From: Oscillospiraceae bacterium
GTDB taxonomy: Bacteria; Bacillota; Clostridia; Oscillospirales; CAG-272
DNA: 12,525 nucleotides
NCBI GenBank assembly: GCA_009788105.1
Contig: WQSD01000017.1
Span: 1 to 12,525, forward strand
Direction of reading: 5' to 3'
Shown here: positions 11,568 to 12,525 of the stretch, piece after piece
Layout: each line of letters opens with the position of its first letter
How positions within the stretch are numbered: position 1 is the stretch's first letter
Position numbers and translations under genes: made by a program
Notes under the pieces: model-generated
The model's input: only the letters and a program-made list of their open reading frames with translations
Database searches by the model: none
Told to the model about the DNA's origin: nothing

Positions 11568-12212
11568 CTAATTCGCTGTTTTCACCATAGCATATCTTAT
11601 GACACGGTTGTCCTTTTTATAACCCTTTTGCAGAACTTCAACAATTTGTCCTGCTCCGTAATTATTGTCCTCTATGTGGGCAACCGCGTGATGGTACTCC
11701 GGGTCAAAAGTTTCACATTCTATCTCTTCCACGCCAAGGGCGACGAAAGCGGCGTCGAACTGGGCAAGTGTCATGGAAATCCCTTGGTATAATCCCCCGT
11801 CACGCTCTGCTTCGTCAACATGAGCAATGGCACGGAGCAGATTGTCCGCCACCGGCAGTACGGCTTTCAGCACGTCCGCACAAGCCTCGGCGAATTTGCC
11901 ATCTGATTCCTCCTTGCTACGGCGGCGGAAGTTGTCGTACTCCGACTGTAGGCGGGAGATTTGTTCGGTTTGCTCGGTGTGCTTTTGGTGCAAAGCCTCG
12001 TATGCGGCGGCAACTTGTTGCCCTGCCTGCCTGTAGGCGTGCAGTTCCATCTGCAACTCTTCGTAGGTAGGGGCAACCTGTGGTTCTTCTGTGGGAATAT
12101 CTTCACTCTGTGGTTGCTCGTCCTCTATGATTTCTGCTTCGTTCTGGGTTGCTTCTTCCTGAGGTAATTCAGTAGACTTTACCTCAGAGCCTTTTTTGTT
12201 TTCGTCTTTCAT
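11568..12212 (-). CDS. grpE: GrpE nucleotide exchange factor
   Basis: GrpE releases ADP from DnaK. The 214-aa product has an acidic disordered N-terminus (1-48), a long coiled-coil (about 50-100, ending EYDNFRRRSKEE), a helical bundle and the C-terminal beta domain. The signature LGVEEIECETFDPEYHHAV (159-177), then GAGQIVEVLQKGY (187-199), is clear. I prefer the ATG at 12212. The open frame extends 28 codons further to a TTG at 12296, but those residues do not look like GrpE and have no ribosome site. The ATG itself has no visible Shine-Dalgarno; a perfect 5-bp hairpin stands directly before it. dnaK follows after 426 bp of repeats. No CIRCE operator (TTAGCACTC-N9-GAGTGCTAA) is present in the upstream part that is visible. 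Confidence 0.93.
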   Translation of the reverse strand: MKDENKKGSEVKSTELPQEEATQNEAEIIEDEQPQSEDIPTEEPQVAPTYEELQMELHAYRQAGQQVAAAYEALHQKHTEQTEQISRLQSEYDNFRRRSKEESDGKFAEACADVLKAVLPVADNLLRAIAHVDEAERDGGLYQGISMTLAQFDAAFVALGVEEIECETFDPEYHHAVAHIEDNNYGAGQIVEVLQKGYKKDNRVIRYAMVKTAN

Positions 12213-12215
12213 GTA

Positions 12216-12230
12216 TCGCGTCACACGCGA
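12216..12230 (-). promoter_or_regulatory. Hairpin immediately upstream of the grpE start codon
   Basis: TCGCG-tcaca-CGCGA is a perfect 5-bp GC-rich stem three bases before the chosen ATG, where a ribosome site would be expected. It could modulate translation, or it may indicate that the true start is elsewhere. Confidence 0.35.
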
Positions 12231-12366
12231 GGGGTAATCGCACACAAAAAATATAATGTGCTTCGCCTCTTGCGTCCTTTCATTTGCTATTTTCAAACTT
12301 TTTCGGGGGGTTATTAGGATTTAGGGTGCAGGTTGTAACCTTTGTGCGGTGCGGACATTGTTGTCC

Positions 12367-12393
12367 TGTAGGGGCGGGTTTCCATGCCCGCCC
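12367..12393 (-). repeat. GGGCGGG/CCCGCCC hairpin repeat with CTACA tail, copy 3
   Basis: On the minus strand GGGCGGG-catggaaa-CCCGCCC is followed by CCTACA, matching the plus-strand copies at 6495 and 11411. Confidence 0.7.
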
Positions 12394-12442
12394 GTAACAT
12401 TGGGTTGTGCCCATGCCTCCACTTCGAGGGAAGTTTATCCTT

Positions 12443-12490
12443 GCTCCCTCCGTCAATGCTTCGCATTGCCACCTCCCTCCACGAGGGAGG
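12443..12490 (-). repeat. Double-hairpin dispersed element, copy C
   Basis: On the minus strand CCTCCCTC-gtg-GAGGGAGG (12490-12472) is followed by TGGC, inner hairpin AATGC-gaa-GCATT (12467-12455), and GACGGAGGGAGC. The outer frame equals copy A, while the inner stem sequence is unrelated. The remaining 12231-12525 upstream of grpE holds only palindromic repeats; hrcA, often found here, is not seen. Confidence 0.75.
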
Positions 12491-12525
12491 CAAAGGGCGG
12501 GTGCGGTGGTTGTCCTGTCCTTGAC

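Noticed and set aside
12212..12296. TTG start of grpE adding 28 residues
   Set aside because: No ribosome site, and the extension does not resemble GrpE. The chosen ATG also lacks a clear site, so the start is held with moderate confidence.

Overview
The window looks like a piece of a spore-forming Firmicutes (Clostridia-type) chromosome. The left edge carries the first codons of a SpoIVA-like spore coat morphogenesis gene behind a sigma-E-like promoter. DnaK lacks the N-terminal-domain insertion found in Gram-negative DnaK, and Shine-Dalgarno sites are strong AGGAGG types. No rRNA, tRNA or CRISPR array was seen.

Layout. (1) 1-217, minus: spoIVA start, structured leader and promoter. (2) 283-1543, plus: a sigma-A promoter followed by two AT-rich 'cassettes'. 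Each holds one small protein of unknown function (127 and 114 aa) between shared leaders, shared tails and TA-ended terminal repeats. (3) 1577-2386: cysE (serine O-acetyltransferase) behind a near-consensus promoter whose -10 overlaps a perfect 14-bp palindrome. (4) 2574-3747: two overlapping four-helix membrane paralogues. (5) 4145-6407: an AIM24-family protein, a 62-aa zinc-ribbon protein and cysS (cysteinyl-tRNA synthetase), closely spaced. (6) 6740-8197: a lipoprotein resembling a sugar-type ABC solute-binding protein, with a 160-bp MITE at its stop codon. (7) 8371-9234, minus: a complete type III toxin-antitoxin module: promoter, antitoxin RNA with two exact 47-nt repeats, terminator, then a ToxN/CptN-like endoribonuclease gene. 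(8) 9273-12212, minus: grpE then dnaK, separated by 426 bp of repeats, with no dnaJ after dnaK.

The most interesting signal is the type III toxin-antitoxin module and what encloses it. Each 47-nt repeat can form an H-type pseudoknot, as known for antitoxins of this class. The module is bounded by the same two terminal sequences (14/14 and 21/24 identical) that bound the first small-gene cassette some 8 kb away. This suggests a family of non-autonomous, TA-targeting elements that carry small genes as cargo, possibly defence or immunity genes.

A second theme is the density of palindromic intergenic repeats in several families. One is a double-hairpin element in three copies whose inner stem changes sequence completely yet stays paired.

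Cysteine supply is a functional theme: cysE makes O-acetylserine and cysS charges tRNA with cysteine. The two genes lie on one strand about 2.6 kb apart but are unlikely to be one transcript. The spore, chaperone and cysteine genes are core; the cassettes and the toxin-antitoxin module are accessory.
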